A stretch of DNA of 64,000 nt, taken from Bradyrhizobium sp. RP6 (GTDB lineage: Bacteria; Pseudomonadota; Alphaproteobacteria; Rhizobiales; Xanthobacteraceae). The stretch's first letter is position 1, and each line of letters opens with the position of its first letter. The translations under genes were made by a program, and so were the position numbers. Of the stretch, positions 1 to 10,524 are shown in pieces. Location: assembly GCF_003837805.1 (NCBI RefSeq), contig NZ_RQIT01000027.1, forward strand, positions 38,869-102,868, read 5' to 3'. The notes beneath the pieces are model-generated. The model was not told where the DNA came from. It saw only the letters and a list, made by a program, of their open reading frames with translations, and ran no database searches.

Positions 1-2
1 GT

Positions 3-170
3 GGACGCCGCAATGTCGAGGATGGAATGCGTCCATCTCTGGTCAGACTGCTCGCGGCAACGATCGGCTTGGCCGTTGGTATCGCGTTGATTGCAGGAAA
101 GCCGCCGGCGGACGGCCATCACAAGGGCCTTCGCCACGCGCACTTCGTTGCCAACGAGTCTAGAGTATGA
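3..170 (+). CDS. C-terminal end of an unknown protein (runs in from the left edge)
   Basis: An open frame enters from the window edge and stops at 168-170. It holds a hydrophobic stretch (LLAATIGLAVGIALIAG) followed by a short His-containing tail, which would fit the end of a membrane-anchored or exported protein. An ATG at 27 would also allow a separate 47-residue ORF. No family is recognisable from so short a piece. It is convergent with the TonB receptor gene that follows, with a possible terminator hairpin between them. Confidence 0.3.
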   Translation, partial: GRRNVEDGMRPSLVRLLAATIGLAVGIALIAGKPPADGHHKGLRHAHFVANESRV

Positions 171-193
171 TCGAGGTTCTGTATTCCGCTCAC

Positions 194-216
194 GCGGGAG
201 GGATGGCCCCTCCCGC
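194..216. terminator. Hairpin between convergent genes, possible terminator
   Basis: GCGGGAGGG (194-202) pairs perfectly with CCCTCCCGC (208-216) around a 5-base loop. It lies between the stop of the left-edge ORF and the stop of the TonB receptor gene, where a shared terminator is expected. There is no clear T-run on either strand, so termination is an inference. Confidence 0.4.
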
Positions 217-238
217 ACGATTCATGGCCTGATCAGCG

Positions 239-2614
239 CTAGAACTTGAAGTTCGCGAACGCCCTGACGCCGATGCCGGGCAGCAGCACCTCGTCCTTGG
301 TGTAGGACACCGAGTTGCGGATGTTCTCGTTGAGCAGGTTGTTGCCGACGAGGCCGACCAGCATCTCGCGCGCACCGAACGAGTTCGGCCTGAGCTTGGT
401 CTTGTAGCTGACCTCGGCCTTCAACAAATTGTAGCCCGCCGTCGGCGTTTCCGCGATCTCGGCCACGTTGTCCTGCGCGAAGGCATGCAACAGGTTGATC
501 CGCATCAGCCAGTTGTCGTCGCGCCAGAACACGCCGCCGCCCATGCGCATGGGCGGAATCCGCGGCACGTTGCTGCCGTCGCTGAAGGTGGCGCGAACAA
601 AGTCGAGCTGGTTCTCGATGCCCCAGATGCCGCCCTGGAAGGCGCCGACGTCGAGCTGCGACTGGAATTCGCCGCCGCGGAAGTTCGCGTTCCGCTGCGA
701 GTAGACCGCCTGATTCAGTTCGCCGTCGGGCGCGCCGCACGAGGCAAAGTCGTCGTCGCACATGACCCCGGTGAGGCGGCGATAGATGAAATTGTCGAAA
801 TGCGTGTAGTAGACGGTCGCCTCGAAGCGGAACGGTCCGGTCGCCCTGCGTACACCGAGCTCGACTGATTTCGCCGTCTCGATGGTGAGGTTCGGGTTGC
901 CGATGTCGAACGTCGCCGTCGCGTCGTGACCGCCGCGGGAAAACAGCTCGGCCGCCTTCGGCGCGCGCTCGACATATTGTGCGGTGATGCTGCCGACCAT
1001 GCCGCCCGGCAGGTCCTGCAGCAGGCCGATGCTGCCGCTCTTCGGCGTGAAGGACGGATTGCGCGCGATCGGCGTCTGCGGCGTGCCGTCGGGCAGGTAA
1101 TCCGCCGGGAAGTCCGGCGTCGTGCCGTGCAGCTCGACATGCTCGATGCGCCCGGCGATCTGCGCCCGCGTGGTCTCCGTGAACTTGAACTCGTTGAAAG
1201 CGTACCCGGCGACGCGCGTGCTGTTGTTCGGGTCCCACAGGCCGTTGAACAGCGTGCCGGGATTGTCCGGGCTCGGCGCGCTCAACTCCTGATGGCCGAC
1301 CTGGAAGCCCAGTGCGGTCGTCACCTCGGCGAAGCGGGCGTTGAACGGCATCAGCTGCACCTCGGTGCGGATCTCCTGCTCCTTGTTGGTGAAGGTCTGC
1401 CTGATGCCGTCGGTGTTGAGGTCGGCGGGATCGGCGAGGCCGATCTCGTTGTGCCGGTAGTCGGTCGCGCCGGCCCAGAAGCGGATCGTGTCGATCGCAG
1501 CCGCGTCGGGGCGGTACTCGCCCTTGACGTTGATCTTGGTCTGGTGCGCGTCGATCCGCGTCTGGTGGTCGGCCCCGTCGATGCCGGGGATATGGTAGAG
1601 CGAGTCGTTCTGCGTGATCGATGCGCCGATATAGCCGCCCTGGAAGAAGTAGGAGCCGCCGATCGAGGCGCCGTCCGAGCGCGTCGCCGAGTTGGGCTGG
1701 CGGCCGTTCACGGGACGCGACTGGTCGGTCAGGTAGGGATAGCTCGGGATGTAATAGTCCGAGGTGGTGCGGCCATAGGCGTCGGCATGGAAGGCAAAAT
1801 TTCCGCCGCCGGTATCGAGCAGCACGCCGCTTTCGACGCCGCGGTCGACCGAGCTGAAGGCGGTGCGCGTCTCGGCGGTGACGCAAGGCGAGGTCGCGGC
1901 GCTCGCGAGCGGCGCCTTGGTCGGGAGACCGTAGCTCTGGAACGATGGCGCGCAGGAGGGCAGCGCATCCGGAATCCGGTTGTTGGTGGCGCTGACCACG
2001 CCGCCGATCGAGGTCGAGCCGTAACGCAGTGCCGCCGGCCCGCGCACCACTTCGACCTGGTTCGTTGCGAGCGGATCGATCGGGACGAAATGATCTTCGC
2101 CGAGGTCGGAGGCGCCGCCGGCATTGGTGCCGTTCTCGACGATGCCGACGCGGTTGACGTCGAGACCCCTGATGATGGGCCGGCTGGATGCACCGGGCGC
2201 GAAGCTCGATCCGGTGATGCCGGGCTTGGAGAACAGGAGATCACCGAGCGTGCCGCCGCCGTTGCGCCGAATCTCCTCGTTCGGCACCACGGTGACGGTC
2301 GCGAACTGGTCGGTGACGATTGGCAGCACGCCCTGCTGAGGCGCGGCGGGCACTGGAGCCGCAGGCGTCGCAGGCGCGGCTTCCGCCGTGCGTTCGCGAC
2401 TGCGCACCCGCGCCGTTCGCGTGCCCCGGTCCGGATTGCGGGACACCACCGCTCTGCGCACGATGGGGCTCGGAGCCGTCACGGTGACGGCGGGAAGCTC
2501 GGTCGACGATTTGTCCTGCGCCGAGTCTTGAGCGAACGCAGATGTGGCGGCAGCGCCGAGCAGGAGCAGGCTGGCTCCGCCAAGACGTTGCGCGCGTCGC
2601 GATTTGAATGACAT
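239..2614 (-). CDS. TonB-dependent outer-membrane receptor, ZnuD-like (probable zinc uptake)
   Basis: This 791-residue protein imports a ligand across the outer membrane using TonB energy. Seen: a signal peptide ending AFA at about 26-28, a Pro/Ala/Arg-rich spacer, a plug domain at about 95-215 (TLGDLLFSKPGI, IIRGLDVNRV, VEVVRGPAALRYGS), then a long beta-barrel ending in Phe (FANFKF). The stretch YHIPGIDGADHQTRIDAHQT resembles the YGIPG...ID..QTR segment I associate with ZnuD-type zinc receptors; this is recall, not a search result. It lies downstream of a DUF2946 gene preceded by a Zur-like palindrome, which supports a zinc role. Haem or another metal as ligand remains possible. Confidence 0.85.
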   Translation of the reverse strand: MSFKSRRAQRLGGASLLLLGAAATSAFAQDSAQDKSSTELPAVTVTAPSPIVRRAVVSRNPDRGTRTARVRSRERTAEAAPATPAAPVPAAPQQGVLPIVTDQFATVTVVPNEEIRRNGGGTLGDLLFSKPGITGSSFAPGASSRPIIRGLDVNRVGIVENGTNAGGASDLGEDHFVPIDPLATNQVEVVRGPAALRYGSTSIGGVVSATNNRIPDALPSCAPSFQSYGLPTKAPLASAATSPCVTAETRTAFSSVDRGVESGVLLDTGGGNFAFHADAYGRTTSDYYIPSYPYLTDQSRPVNGRQPNSATRSDGASIGGSYFFQGGYIGASITQNDSLYHIPGIDGADHQTRIDAHQTKINVKGEYRPDAAAIDTIRFWAGATDYRHNEIGLADPADLNTDGIRQTFTNKEQEIRTEVQLMPFNARFAEVTTALGFQVGHQELSAPSPDNPGTLFNGLWDPNNSTRVAGYAFNEFKFTETTRAQIAGRIEHVELHGTTPDFPADYLPDGTPQTPIARNPSFTPKSGSIGLLQDLPGGMVGSITAQYVERAPKAAELFSRGGHDATATFDIGNPNLTIETAKSVELGVRRATGPFRFEATVYYTHFDNFIYRRLTGVMCDDDFASCGAPDGELNQAVYSQRNANFRGGEFQSQLDVGAFQGGIWGIENQLDFVRATFSDGSNVPRIPPMRMGGGVFWRDDNWLMRINLLHAFAQDNVAEIAETPTAGYNLLKAEVSYKTKLRPNSFGAREMLVGLVGNNLLNENIRNSVSYTKDEVLLPGIGVRAFANFKF

Positions 2615-2759
2615 TGTCCTGATTCCAGTCAGGCGCCGTCCGGATGATGGTCTGCTGATCGGAGGCGGCCTGCCGTCGCGGTGCGACGGAATTCGACTTC
2701 AATTTCTCCCAGGCATTCGCCCGAAAGCGGCGAGACTGGGCGTGATCAAGCGTTGGATG

Positions 2760-3164
2760 TCAGGACGCAGGAGGCGCGCGGGGCTGGAACGCCGTGCCGG
2801 CCGATTTCAGATGGATGAATTCGGCATCCGTGCTGCGGCGGAGCAGCTCGATCGCCTGTGGCAGCAGCAGCACCGGCGGTGTTGCCGATACGATGGCACC
2901 GGCCATCGCAATGACGGCGCAGATCGCGCAACTATCGTCGCCAGGATGCTCGCGGTCAGGACCTGAAGGCGATTGCTTCTGGACCACGACGGGGTCGATC
3001 GCAGCAACGCCCTTGGAGCCGTCCGGCTGCTGCAGCGAGGATTGGGCGAGAGGCGCGGCCTGGGCGAACCCATGGCTGTGGCCGAACGTCAGCGCGAGCT
3101 GCACCAGCATCGCGAACAACGCGAGCCGGGCGCCGTGCCTGATATTCGACCGGAACCACTTCAT
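2760..3164 (-). CDS. DUF2946 family small exported/membrane protein
   Basis: The product is 134 residues from the chosen start MKWFRSNIRHG. An N-terminal hydrophobic segment (LALFAMLVQLALTFGHSHG) is followed by a spacer and the family signature DDSCAICAV, then a second hydrophobic segment (AMAGAIVSATPPVLLLP). DUF2946 proteins are small, of unknown function, and often sit beside metal-transport genes. A longer start at 3185 adds seven residues; I prefer 3164 because residue 1 then opens the usual positively charged signal region and a G-rich stretch precedes it. The gene is first in the unit leading to the TonB receptor. Confidence 0.75.
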   Translation of the reverse strand: MKWFRSNIRHGARLALFAMLVQLALTFGHSHGFAQAAPLAQSSLQQPDGSKGVAAIDPVVVQKQSPSGPDREHPGDDSCAICAVIAMAGAIVSATPPVLLLPQAIELLRRSTDAEFIHLKSAGTAFQPRAPPAS

Positions 3165-3208
3165 CTGGAAACGCCACCCCCACATCGGGGCGTCAATCCC
3201 AGGACGCC

Positions 3209-3231
3209 GCGATGTTACAGTGTAACATCGC
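3209..3231. promoter_or_regulatory. Perfect 23-bp palindrome, candidate Zur operator
   Basis: Two 11-base arms flank a central G at 3220; the core is TGTTACA-G-TGTAACA. This closely resembles the known Zur consensus TGTTATA-N-TATAACA. It lies 24-45 bases upstream of the two possible DUF2946 starts, where a repressor would block transcription of DUF2946 and the receptor. Palindrome and position are seen directly; the assignment to Zur is inferred. Confidence 0.65.
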
Positions 3232-3306
3232 CCGATCGATCAGCGGATGTCAACGGCTGGGGGATCAGCGCATGCAGACCGTCGACCCGATGTGTCGTTC
3301 CGGCAA

Positions 3307-5370
3307 CTAGCGCCCCTCGCGCACCCAGGTCGCGGCGAATGCGCCGAGCAGCAGCAGCAGGCCGATCAGGCCGGAGAAGATCGGCAGCACGCCGACGCCC
3401 TTCACGACGCTGGCATCGCGCATCCGCACGCCCATCCAGCCGTCACCGTTGAAGACACTCGCTGAGCGCACCGGCAGGATGCGCGGCAGCTCGACGCTGG
3501 TGCTACTCGCCACGCGCACGGCGTTGCCGCCCGTTGCCTGTGTCAGCGGCTTCAGCGTATCGACCGTGGAGGTGACTTCCGAAAACTCCTTCGGATTGGT
3601 CGGGCCGACATTGATCAGCGCCTTCAGCGTGCCGTCGGTCGCCTGCCACAGGCCGAGCTCGTTCGCCGGCAGGCTGGCGCGCCACTCGCCGGGATCGGCA
3701 GCCGCCAGCGTCAAATCGTGCGACACGCCCGACGGCGAAGTCACGCTCACCGGCTGGACGCTGTCCGCCATGGTCTGACGCACCACGACGAGGTCCTTGC
3801 CCTGCACCTGGAGGCGCAGCGCTTCTTCATCGAGATCAGGCTGCTTCATCAGCCAGTGCGACATCCGCCGGAGCAGATCGAGATGCGGCCCGCCGCCCTC
3901 ATAGCCGCGCGCCCACAGCCAGATGTGGTCGGAGAGCAGCAGCGCCACGCGGCCCTCGCCGAAGCGCGACAGGAACAGGAGCGGCTTGCCGTCGGCGCCG
4001 GTCATGACGGGCGGGTTCACCGCATTGCGGGTATCGACGGTGCGGAAGAAGCGGCTCCAGTGCGGCGGCTCGCTGGCGGAGCCCTCCAGCCCGCGCGTGA
4101 CCGGATGGCGTTTGCCGATGTCGGACAGATGCGCATAGAACGGCTTTTCGGTCACGCCGACCGGCTCGGCCGGCAGCACCGAATCCAGCGGCGTGCGCCA
4201 GATGCTGGTGTTGGAGGCGTAGTCGGGCCCGGCCGAGACCAGTACCGCGCCGCCGCCGCGCACATAGCGCGCGATGTTGTCGAAATAGGCGATCGGCAGC
4301 ACGCCCTGGCGGGCGTAGCGGTCGAAGATGATCAGCTGGAATTCGTTGATCTTCTGCTGGAACAGCTCGCGCGTCGGAAACGCGATCAGCGACAATTCGT
4401 TGATCGGCGTGCCGTCCTGCTTCTCCGGCGGGCGGAGAATGGTGAAATGCACGAGGTCGACGCTGGCGTCGGACTTGAGCAGATTGCGCCAGGTGCGCTC
4501 GCCCGAATGCGGCTCGCCCGAGACGAGGAGCACCCGCAGCTTGTCGCGCACGCCGTCGATGGCGACGACCGCACGGTTGTTCACCGGCGTCAATTCGCGT
4601 TCGAGCGGCGAGGCCTCGATCTCGACGATGTTCGGCCCGGCGTGCTTGATGTCGACGTCGACGCTTGCGCTCTGGCCGCTCGCCAGCGTGCGCTCGTTGA
4701 TGACCTCGCCGTCCCGGCGGATCGTGACCTTGGCGCGCTCTCCGGAGACGCCCTGGTCGTCGAGGCGGTAGTTGATGGTCTGGGTCTGCCCGACGATGCC
4801 GAAGCGCGGCGCCGCCGTGATCGCGATGCGGCGGTCGCGCTCGTCCTTCTGTCCCGTGACCAGCGCGTGCACCGGCGCCTGGAAACCGAGCGCGGCGGCG
4901 TTCGCCGGGATGTCGTGGACGCGGCCGTCGGTGATCAGGAACGCGCCGGCGACGCGGTCGACCGGGACGTCCGACAATGCCGAGGCGAGAGCGCCGAACA
5001 GTTTCGTGCCGTCGGTCTCGCCGTCGGCCTGCCCGGCCTCGACGACGCGGACTTCGAGGCCCTTGATCTTCTTGAGGCTGTCGACCAGCGCTTCCTGCGC
5101 CTGGGCGGCTTCGCGGTTGCGGTTGCCGAAATTCTGGCTCGGGCTCTTGTCGACGACGACGGCCACGACCGAGGTGAGAGGATCGCGGTCCTCGCGGGTG
5201 AAGGAGGGATTGGCGAGCGCCAGCAGGACCAGCGCCAGCGCGGCCACGCGCACCGCGGCGCCGCGCGCGCGGGCCAGCAGGAGCACGAGCGCGATGACGA
5301 CGATCGCGGCGAGCGCGAGCCACAGCACGATCGCGGGAACAAGCGGCGTGAACGCGATGCCGTAATTCAT
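3307..5370 (-). CDS. Large membrane protein with VWA/glutamine-amidotransferase-like fold
   Basis: This 687-residue protein has two N-terminal membrane segments (about 10-30 and 38-56), a large soluble part and a C-terminal membrane segment (VLPIFSGLIGLLLLLGAFAATWV). The soluble part holds VVVDKSPSQN, like the first motif of VWA domains, and later LIIFDRYARQGVLP and GGAVLVSAGPDY, like the class-I amidotransferase-like domain found in this family; no catalytic Cys is apparent. It is the last gene of the MoxR/DUF58/DUF4159 operon, where such proteins are thought to form a cell-envelope complex with the MoxR ATPase. The exact role is unknown. Confidence 0.75.
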   Translation of the reverse strand: MNYGIAFTPLVPAIVLWLALAAIVVIALVLLLARARGAAVRVAALALVLLALANPSFTREDRDPLTSVVAVVVDKSPSQNFGNRNREAAQAQEALVDSLKKIKGLEVRVVEAGQADGETDGTKLFGALASALSDVPVDRVAGAFLITDGRVHDIPANAAALGFQAPVHALVTGQKDERDRRIAITAAPRFGIVGQTQTINYRLDDQGVSGERAKVTIRRDGEVINERTLASGQSASVDVDIKHAGPNIVEIEASPLERELTPVNNRAVVAIDGVRDKLRVLLVSGEPHSGERTWRNLLKSDASVDLVHFTILRPPEKQDGTPINELSLIAFPTRELFQQKINEFQLIIFDRYARQGVLPIAYFDNIARYVRGGGAVLVSAGPDYASNTSIWRTPLDSVLPAEPVGVTEKPFYAHLSDIGKRHPVTRGLEGSASEPPHWSRFFRTVDTRNAVNPPVMTGADGKPLLFLSRFGEGRVALLLSDHIWLWARGYEGGGPHLDLLRRMSHWLMKQPDLDEEALRLQVQGKDLVVVRQTMADSVQPVSVTSPSGVSHDLTLAAADPGEWRASLPANELGLWQATDGTLKALINVGPTNPKEFSEVTSTVDTLKPLTQATGGNAVRVASSTSVELPRILPVRSASVFNGDGWMGVRMRDASVVKGVGVLPIFSGLIGLLLLLGAFAATWVREGR

Positions 5371-5390
5371 GAGGTGGGCCTATCAACGTA

Positions 5391-5467
5391 ATTCCGGGGC
5401 GATGCGAAGCATCGAACCCGGAATCTCGAAATTCCGGGTTCGGCTCTTCGAGCCGCCCCGGAATGAC
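5391..5467. repeat. Interspersed palindromic repeat, family A copy 1
   Basis: The element begins ATTCCGGGGCGATGCGAAGC and ends CGCCCCGGAATGAC, with internal CCGGAAT/ATTCCGG arms, so its RNA would fold into a long hairpin. It fills the gap between two genes of the DUF4159 operon. Related copies lie at 38790, 42778, 44567 and 60929. Confidence 0.8.
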
Positions 5468-5500
5468 GGGGTGTGTGGATCAAGCGCGTCATGCGCATCT

Positions 5501-8314
5501 CTATTGCCCCAGCCGTTCGATCAACGCCGGAGCGTGCACCTGGTCGGCCTTGTAGTTGCCGGTCAGCGTGTACATCACGATGTTGGCGCCGGCGCGGTAG
5601 GCGAATTCGCGCTGGCGAGGGTCGCCGCCGGTCACCGGCAGCATGGCCTGCCCGTCGGGCCGCACGGCCCAGGCGCCGGCGAGGTCGTTCGAGGTGATGA
5701 TGATCGGCGAGACACCGTCGCCGCCGCGCGCCGGCCGCTGCGCGCTGTCCTCGTCCTCCTCGCGCGGCAGGGTCTCGACCCAGGTCTGGCCCGCGGTGAA
5801 GCGGCCGGGGAAGTCGCGCAGCAGATAGAAGGTCTTGGTCAGCACGTGCTCGCGCGGCACCGGTTCGAGCTCGGGCACGTCGAGGGACGACAGAATCTCG
5901 CGCAAGGTCTGCATTCCCGGCGTCTGCGACGCCCCGTTCGCGCCGGGCGGTGCCTCGATCGCATCGCGGGTGTCGAACAGCACCGTGCCGCCCTGCTTCA
6001 TGTAGGCATCGATCTTGTTGATGGCGTCCTGCGGCGGCTTCGGTGCGCCCGGCACGATCGGCCAGTAGATCAGCGGGAAGAAGGCGAGCTCGTCGCGTGC
6101 GGGATCGACGCCGACGGGATCGCCGGCCTCGAGCGCGGTACGCTGGGCCAGGAATAGCGTCAGCCCGTTCAACCCCGCCTTGACGATTGAATCGACATCG
6201 GCATTGCCCGTCACGACATAGGCGAGTCGCGTCTGCGACACCGCTTTCATCGCGAACTCGTCCGCGGCGCCGTCGGCGCGCGCCGGCGTCGGCGCAAACG
6301 ATATCAGGCCTGTGAGCACCATGGCGAACACGATCATTGCGGGCGCGGCGCGGCGGCGCAGCAGCGCGGCAATCCCGCCGCCGAGCACCGCGACGATGAT
6401 GGCGTCGATCAGGAACAGCGCGAGCGCCGTCGACAGTAGCCAGCCGCGCAAGTCTCGCGGTTCGGCATTGGTGTAGGTGGCGTGCCGTGCGCGCAGGCTC
6501 GCGGTGTTCAGGGCCGCGATGCGGTCGGCGGCGGCAAGTGTGTTCACGGCAAGCGGTCCTTCTGCCGGACCATAGAAGCCCGGCGGGTGATCGGGTGTGG
6601 CCCGATCGCGATAATCGGCAGGCAACGGCTTTGCGGTCGCCGGCGGCGGGCCGAAGGCGCCGAAGCCGTCGAGGATGTGCAGCGGCGCCACCGTCTCGGC
6701 GGTCGCCTCGCTGGCAACGCCCGCGCCGGGCTTGGCGGTGTAGCCGGACATGTCGACCACCCGCCGCAGCATTTCGACGAAGGTGCCCGACATCGGCAGG
6801 TCCGACCAGCGCATGTCGGCGCTGACGTGGAACAGGCTGACGAGCCCTTTGCCGCGATGCTCGCCGGTCACCAGCGGCGTGCCGTCTTCCAGCGAGGCCC
6901 AGCTCTTGGTGGCGAGCACGGCGTCGGGCTCGGCCAGCACCTGGCGGCTCACGGTGACGTCCTTGGGGACCATGATGCCGGCAAACGGGCCGTCGGCCGC
7001 GAAGGAGGCCAGATGCTGCGGCTTCTCCCAGGTCAGGCTGCCGCCGAGCGTCCGACCGCCCTTGCGCAGCTTGACCGGCACGAGATCGTCCTCGGCCTGT
7101 GCCAGCCTTGGCCCTGCGAACCGCACCAGCACGCCGCCCTGGTCGATCCAGGCATTGAGGCGCTCGCGGAGTTCAGGGGAGATGGTGCCGACATCGGCGA
7201 GGATGATCATCGGCAGCTTCTGGTCCAAAAATTGTGTGATGCCCTGCTGCGGCGAGCCCTTGTCGGCGAGCCGGACGTCGGCGAACGGCGCCAGCGCGCG
7301 GGTGAGATAGAAGGTCGGCGCCAGCAGCGGCTGCGCGGTCTCGCTGGTCGAGCCCGAGACGATGCCGATGGCGCGGCGGCGCCAGCGCTTGTCGAGCAGC
7401 TGCACCGCGCCGGCGGACCGCTCGCCGGATATTTCGAGCCGGGTGATGTCGTTGCGCAGCTCGACCGGCAGATCGAACGCGGCTTCGGTTTCCTTGTCCT
7501 GCGGGCCGAACGAATAGCGCGCTTCTCCGATCGGCGAAGCCTTCTGGTCGAGCGCGCGCACGGTGCCGACCGCGATGCCGCTGTCGGTGCGCAGCACCTT
7601 CACCGTCATCTTCGCTGCAGCGTTCTCTGCCGCGACCAGCGCCAGCGGCGAGGAGGTGCCGCCTTCGAACACGGTCAGGCTGCGATCGCCGATGGTCTTG
7701 CCGAGGCCCTGCACGAAGTCCTCGCCGCGGCCGGTGTCGACGCCGTCGGAGAGCCAGGCGATCTCGCAGTCGCCGGTGACCTTGAGGAAACGGTCGACCG
7801 CAGCCAGCGTCTCGACACGATCGATCGAATAGGGCTTCGGCGCGAGCTGCCGCAGCGCGACGCGCGCCGCACCCGCCGGCATCAGGGTGATGTCGCGGTT
7901 CGGCTCCGACAGCGGCACGAGCGCGATGGCGCGGCGGTCGTTGTCGGCGTTGGCGATCAGCTCGTCGGCGGTCCTGATCCTGACGTCCCAGTGCGATGCG
8001 GCGCTCCAGCCGTCGTCGAACATGATCATCAGCGGCGCCTTGCTGCCGGCGCTGCCTGTTTGCGGATTCCAGATCGGGCCGGCGGCGGCAAAGATCACCA
8101 GCGCGGCGGCGAGCAGGCGCAGCGCAGTCAGCCACCACGGCGTCCGCGAGGGCGTCTCCTCCCTGGGTGCGATGTCGAACAGCAGCCGCGTCGGCGGAAA
8201 CTCGATGCGGCGCGGCCGCGGCGGCATCACGCGGAGCAGCCACCACAGTACGGGCAGGCTGATGAGGCCGATCAGGAGCAGCGGTTGAGTGAAGGCGAGC
8301 GGCAATCCCATCAT
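5501..8314 (-). CDS. BatA-like/DUF4159 membrane protein
   Basis: This 937-residue protein opens with the aerotolerance-regulator (BatA) N-terminal module: two membrane segments around a short loop (LLLIGLISLPVLWWLLRVMP, then LLAAALVIFAAAGPIW). A VWA-like part follows (MIMFDDGWSAASHWDVR). A second membrane pair lies at about 610-680, and the C-terminal third is a DUF4159 domain (LAYVVTGNADVDSIVKAGL; GGTVLFDTRDAI). Its start overlaps the end of the DUF58 gene by four bases, so the two are translationally coupled. The architecture is usual for alphaproteobacterial MoxR operons; the molecular function is not established. Confidence 0.85.
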   Translation of the reverse strand: MMGLPLAFTQPLLLIGLISLPVLWWLLRVMPPRPRRIEFPPTRLLFDIAPREETPSRTPWWLTALRLLAAALVIFAAAGPIWNPQTGSAGSKAPLMIMFDDGWSAASHWDVRIRTADELIANADNDRRAIALVPLSEPNRDITLMPAGAARVALRQLAPKPYSIDRVETLAAVDRFLKVTGDCEIAWLSDGVDTGRGEDFVQGLGKTIGDRSLTVFEGGTSSPLALVAAENAAAKMTVKVLRTDSGIAVGTVRALDQKASPIGEARYSFGPQDKETEAAFDLPVELRNDITRLEISGERSAGAVQLLDKRWRRRAIGIVSGSTSETAQPLLAPTFYLTRALAPFADVRLADKGSPQQGITQFLDQKLPMIILADVGTISPELRERLNAWIDQGGVLVRFAGPRLAQAEDDLVPVKLRKGGRTLGGSLTWEKPQHLASFAADGPFAGIMVPKDVTVSRQVLAEPDAVLATKSWASLEDGTPLVTGEHRGKGLVSLFHVSADMRWSDLPMSGTFVEMLRRVVDMSGYTAKPGAGVASEATAETVAPLHILDGFGAFGPPPATAKPLPADYRDRATPDHPPGFYGPAEGPLAVNTLAAADRIAALNTASLRARHATYTNAEPRDLRGWLLSTALALFLIDAIIVAVLGGGIAALLRRRAAPAMIVFAMVLTGLISFAPTPARADGAADEFAMKAVSQTRLAYVVTGNADVDSIVKAGLNGLTLFLAQRTALEAGDPVGVDPARDELAFFPLIYWPIVPGAPKPPQDAINKIDAYMKQGGTVLFDTRDAIEAPPGANGASQTPGMQTLREILSSLDVPELEPVPREHVLTKTFYLLRDFPGRFTAGQTWVETLPREEDEDSAQRPARGGDGVSPIIITSNDLAGAWAVRPDGQAMLPVTGGDPRQREFAYRAGANIVMYTLTGNYKADQVHAPALIERLGQ

Positions 8315-9254
8315 GCGGCCGGCCCCACCTTGATCGTCGTGGTGCGGGCGCCGGACTTGCTCACCTGCATGCCGGCATGCAGGAACAGCAGCAGCTCCGC
8401 GGCCGAGCGGTCGGTCGCGTGGGTCGTGAACAGCCAGTCGAGCTTGCCCGTCTCGGCGCGGATTTGGTCGCGGTGCAGGGCAAGGCGCGCGGTGTAATCC
8501 TGCGCCCAGCTTTCGGCGCGGCCGGCGGTGATCACGCCAAAGCCTTCCGGCTCGACGAACTCGACGCGGCCGGAATAAGGGAACGACTCTTCGGCGGGGT
8601 CGACGACCTGCACGAGGGCGCCATGCGCGCCGGCGCCGGAGAGCCCCGCGAGCATCGTCCTGATCTCGGAGATCGGCGACCAGAAATCCGACAGCACGAT
8701 GATCTCGGCGAGCGCGGCCGGAACGAAGGACGGCGGCAGGCTCAGCCGGTCGGCACCGTCGTGCAGCATCGCCTGCGCCATCCTGTCGATCACGCTACGG
8801 CTTGCGGTCGGCGCCATCAGCCCGGGAATGCCGACGCGCTCGCCGCCGGCGACGAGCAGCTCGGCCAGTGCGAAGGCGACGATCAGCGTCCGCTCGAGCT
8901 TGGACTCGCGCGCGGTCTTCGAGGCGAACGCCATCGAGGGCGAGCGGTCCGGCCAGATCCAGACCGTGTGCGAGGCTTCCCATTCGAGCTCGCGGACATA
9001 GAGATGGTCGTCGCGCGCAGAGCGGCGCCAGTCGACGTTCTGCGCCGGTTCGCCCGAGACGAAGCGGCGGTACTGCCAGAAATTTTCGCCGGCGCCGGCG
9101 CGGCGCCTTCCATGCAGGCCGTGGATGACGTTGGCGGCGATGCGGCGGGCCTCGAGCACCAGGCGCGGCAGCGAAGCGGCGAGCGTGCGGCTTTCGCCAT
9201 CGGCACGTCGGATCGCCAGTGTCTCCTTCGCTGCGTGCCCGCTCTCTGCTGCCA

Positions 9255-9258
<4 letters not shown>
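8311..9258 (-). CDS. DUF58 domain protein
   Basis: This 315-residue protein carries the DUF58 signature around residues 70-100 (FWQYRRFVSGEPAQNVDWRR, then VRELEWEASHTVWIWPDRSPSM). DUF58 proteins resemble VWA domains and nearly always lie beside a MoxR ATPase, which is thought to remodel or activate them. The start overlaps the moxR-like gene by four bases and the stop overlaps the DUF4159 gene by four bases, so all three are tightly coupled. No membrane segment is evident. Confidence 0.9.
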
Positions 9259-10253
<995 letters not shown>

Positions 10254-10288
10254 TCGCTCGCTCCTTAAGCCTGCCACGCGGCTTGCTT

Positions 10289-10335
10289 GCATCGTCACGT
10301 CGGCACGTCACGTCAGGTCATCACGTCACGTCATG
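10289..10335. repeat. Short tandem ACGTCA repeats upstream of the MoxR gene
   Basis: Five copies of an ACGTC(A/G) unit lie within about 45 bases, including two paired CACGTCACGTCA blocks. They sit in the divergent region between the MoxR and DUF1285 genes, just before the MoxR ribosome binding site. Whether they bind a regulator or are replication slippage is unknown. Confidence 0.5.
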
Positions 10336-10524
10336 GGCCCTATGCTAGACTTGCAGGAAGGCCATGTATTCATTGAATTAACCTATCCCCACCTTATCGG
10401 CTTCGGGGTATGTACGGCATCACGAAGTGGCGACCTCCACACCGGACTATTCCGGATGGAACCGCACACCCGAGTACAACGTAGACCTGCACCAATCGTG
10501 CCAATTACAGAGTCAGGGCAAACC

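Noticed and set aside
926..2611. A 561-codon open frame opposite the TonB receptor gene
   Set aside because: Shadow of the receptor gene; composition is Arg/Asp-rich and lacks motifs.
6482..8497. A 671-codon open frame opposite the DUF4159 gene
   Set aside because: The minus-strand gene has clear domains and coupled neighbours; the opposite frame does not.
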